A stretch of 64,000 bases of DNA from Bradyrhizobium zhengyangense (GTDB lineage Bacteria > Pseudomonadota > Alphaproteobacteria > Rhizobiales > Xanthobacteraceae), in assembly GCF_022012435.1 (NCBI RefSeq), contig NZ_JAKLUA010000024.1:29134-93133 (forward strand), in the 5' to 3' direction. Each line of letters opens with the position of its first letter. The stretch's first letter is position 1. Both the position numbers and the translations under genes were made by a program. Of this stretch, positions 62,374 to 64,000 are shown piece after piece. A model generated the notes under the pieces. The model searched no databases and was not told the origin of the DNA. It saw nothing but the letters and a program-made list of their open reading frames with translations.

Positions 62374-63067
62374 ACAACGCTTTCTCGACATAAGACATCT
62401 CGACGCCGGTTATGGTCGCAGCCAGGTGCTGTTTGACCTGAGCCTCGACATTCCGTGGCGTGGTGGTACCGCCGTGCTTGGGCGCAACGGTGCAGGCAAG
62501 ACCACGCTTATGAAAGCTATCGTTGGCGAGCTACCAAGCTGGAGAGGCGAGGTAGTCTTCGATGGCCACGATTTCAATCGGCTCCAGACCGAGCAACGCG
62601 TGCGCGCCGGCATCGGCTATGTGCCGCAAGAGCACTCAGTGTTCTCACGCCTTTCAGTGCGGGATAATCTTGCAATGGGCTCCCTCTTCAACACCGACGC
62701 TTCGGCGATCGATCGGGTCCTGGCGATCTTTCCCAAGCTCGGCCACCGCCTGGACCAGGCGGCTGGTACGCTTTCTGGTGGCGAGCGTAAGATGTTAGCG
62801 ATCGGGCGCGCCCTCCTGGGGAACCCAAAGCTGCTGCTGCTGGATGAGCCGACCGAGGGCGTCTGGATCGGCGTCATCGAAGAGATTACCGAACGTCTCA
62901 TTGAACTCGCCAAGGAAATCGCGGTCATCATCGTCGAACAGCACCTCGATCTCGCGTTGCGCGTGGCGAGCAAGGCCTATGTCCTTGATCGCGGCCGTAT
63001 CGCACTACAAGGCGCTGCAGCCGATATCCGCACGAATCCGGAACTTCTGCGCTACCTCGCGCCTTAA
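62366..63067 (+). CDS. Branched-chain/amide ABC importer ATPase (LivF-like)
   Basis: The 233-residue ATPase begins at the GTG at 62366, giving VLEQRFLDIRHLDAGYGRSQVLFDLSLDIP. In-frame codons further upstream would produce an arginine-rich leader inside the LivG-like gene and are rejected. Motifs are Walker A GRNGAGKTTLMKA (about 40-52), YVPQEHSVFSRLSVRDNLAMG (about 84-104), signature LSGGERKMLAIGRALLG (about 136-152), Walker B KLLLLDEPTEGVW and VEQHLDLALRVASKAYVLDRG. It is the last gene of the operon; no terminator was recognised in the 296 bases that follow. Confidence 0.9.
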   Translation: MLEQRFLDIRHLDAGYGRSQVLFDLSLDIPWRGGTAVLGRNGAGKTTLMKAIVGELPSWRGEVVFDGHDFNRLQTEQRVRAGIGYVPQEHSVFSRLSVRDNLAMGSLFNTDASAIDRVLAIFPKLGHRLDQAAGTLSGGERKMLAIGRALLGNPKLLLLDEPTEGVWIGVIEEITERLIELAKEIAVIIVEQHLDLALRVASKAYVLDRGRIALQGAAADIRTNPELLRYLAP

Positions 63068-63363
63068 GTGGCGCGTTCCAGATTGCTTTGACGGCCGACG
63101 CTAATCGTAGACCGGTTCGGCTGACTTCTCCCTAGATTTGAGCGGCTGTTTGGAAAACTCCAGCAGCGGAGTTTGCTGACTTGACCTCAGCAACTTGACG
63201 CGCCCGCTACGGGCTCACAGGCGCGCTGGGCCCCATTCTGCGTTCGAAGCGAGCCGACATTCTCGTCCACTTGAAAGTACGCCTCCGACGAGGACCGTCT
63301 TGCGTGACGGGTGGTAATTCGCGAAGCGTGTGACCTTAAGTCTAGCTTTAAGGTCATCAGGCG
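63068..63363. other. Spacer before the IS66 genes
   Basis: About 300 bases lie between the importer operon and IS66 tnpA. No gene and no convincing terminator or IS66 inverted repeat was found. Confidence 0.35.
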
Positions 63364-63765
63364 ATGCGGGTCGAAGTTTTGGGCGGGCTTGAGCGGCGGC
63401 GGCGTTGGTCGCAGGACGACAAGGCACGGATTGTCGAGGAGACGCTAGTACCGGGCGCGAAGGTAACTGAAGTCGCGCGGCGCAACGGAGTAGCGGCCAG
63501 CCTGGTGTTTACCTGGCGTCGACAAGCACGGACATCGGAACAAGTTGCACCATCTTTTACGCCGGTGCAGATCGCCGCCGTAGCGGCCTCGGCTGAAGAA
63601 ACTGCGAAGCTTTTGCCTACGGTTGATGGCCGAGTTCGCTCGGCGGCAGCCGCACGTACTGGATTGATAGAGATCGATCTCGGCAACCGACGGTGCATCC
63701 GGGTGGATGCGCACGTCGATCCGGAGGCGCTGGCGCGGGTCCTCGATGTGCTTGGACGCCGATGA
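63364..63765 (+). CDS. tnpA: IS66-family TnpA
   Basis: The 133-residue product has the IS66 OrfA layout: MRVEVLGGLERRRRWSQDDKARIVEETLVPGAKVTEVARRNGVAASLVFTWRRQ (helix-turn-helix, about 1-55) and the C-terminal IEIDLGNRRCIRVDAHVDPEALARVLDVL (about 103-131). It is complete and overlaps tnpB by ATGA. Its own stop is normal. The rest of the element, including the DDE gene tnpC, lies outside the window or is lost. Confidence 0.9.
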   Translation: MRVEVLGGLERRRRWSQDDKARIVEETLVPGAKVTEVARRNGVAASLVFTWRRQARTSEQVAPSFTPVQIAAVAASAEETAKLLPTVDGRVRSAAAARTGLIEIDLGNRRCIRVDAHVDPEALARVLDVLGRR

Positions 63766-63980
63766 TTGCTGTACCAGGGAATGTGCGAGTGTGGCTGGCG
63801 ACAGGCTACACGGATATGCGCAGAGGCTTCCTGTCGCTGGCCCTCCAAGTTCAGGAGGTGCTGCGCAAAGAACCGCTCAGCGGTCATTTGTTCGTCTTCC
63901 GCGGTCGCCGCAGCGATCTTGTGAAGGTGATCTGGCACGGTGTGCTGCAGAGCATGAAGGAGGTGAATAACCGAATTTGA
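63762..63980 (+). pseudogene. tnpB: IS66-family TnpB, C-terminally truncated
   Basis: The ATG at 63762 overlaps the tnpA stop. The product matches IS66 OrfB for the first 58 residues: IAVPGNVRVWLATGYTDMRRGFLSLALQVQEVL, SGHLFVFRGRRSDLVKVIWH. After VIWH it runs into GVLQSMKEVNNRI and a stop, giving only 72 residues, whereas normal TnpB has about 115 with W-rich DGQG and AYLLEGIDWR segments. The junction near 63940 probably marks another insertion or deletion. No inverted repeat is visible. Confidence 0.8.
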
Positions 63981-64000
63981 TGCGTACAGCTTTATGAGAG

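Noticed and set aside
1..64000. tRNA, rRNA or CRISPR features
   Set aside because: No tRNA-like cloverleaf, rRNA segment or spaced repeat array was recognised by eye; short RNAs could still be missed.

Overview
The window looks like part of the accessory genome of a rhizobium, either a symbiosis island or a large symbiotic plasmid of an alphaproteobacterium. Three things support this. One gene encodes an apparently intact NodU-type carbamoyltransferase (34379-36091). Several catabolic genes resemble rhizopine (moc) catabolism. The DNA is littered with broken insertion sequences (IS256, two IS3-type orfA remnants, an IS21-like end, IS4, a longer IS3 copy and IS66). I saw no rRNA, tRNA, CRISPR array or replication gene.

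Layout. 1-4860 is a graveyard of IS fragments with one intact methyltransferase-like gene. 4859-10084 and 12094-16901 form catabolic locus 1: a LacI regulator, two ferredoxin reductases, a MocE-type Rieske ferredoxin, a xylose-isomerase-like TIM-barrel protein, a membrane di-iron hydroxylase and a ribose-type ABC importer. A decayed IS3 copy splits the locus. 17627-26356 is a tightly coupled sugar or polyol operon (ABC importer, PfkB kinase, SDR, HAD phosphatase, ATPase). Its binding protein, dehydrogenase and phosphatase are each broken by stops or frameshifts, while both permeases, the kinase, the ATPase and the terminal TIM-barrel/sigma-54-activator fusion stay open. A second TIM-barrel paralog faces it. 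27755-37736 is a lower-density, more AT-rich block with a 3-hydroxyisobutyrate-dehydrogenase-like enzyme, a HAD phosphatase, a PurF paralog, an aminotransferase, NodU and a methyltransferase; two of these enzymes lack their textbook catalytic residue.

38630-48579 carries acyl-CoA and sugar-acid genes: enoyl-CoA hydratase, CoA-transferase, a frameshifted aldehyde dehydrogenase, a MocR-type regulator, a GguC/AraD1-type hydrolase, an MFS carrier and a GH88 hydrolase. Several share an upstream TATC/GATA motif. 49034-54533 is catabolic locus 2, a second hydroxylase/Rieske/reductase/TIM-barrel set with a PanB-like protein and a second PfkB kinase, next to a divergent AraC regulator. 56086-63067 holds an NTF2-like gene and an amidase followed by a complete amide/branched-chain-amino-acid-type ABC importer. 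IS66 genes close the window.

How the genes work together (inference). Each catabolic locus encodes a full electron chain (NAD(P)H to flavoprotein to Rieske ferredoxin to membrane di-iron oxygenase), a TIM-barrel isomerase and either an importer or a kinase. That fits oxidative demethylation or hydroxylation of a small polyol-like compound, comparable in logic to mocDEF of Sinorhizobium meliloti. The substrates cannot be read from the sequence.
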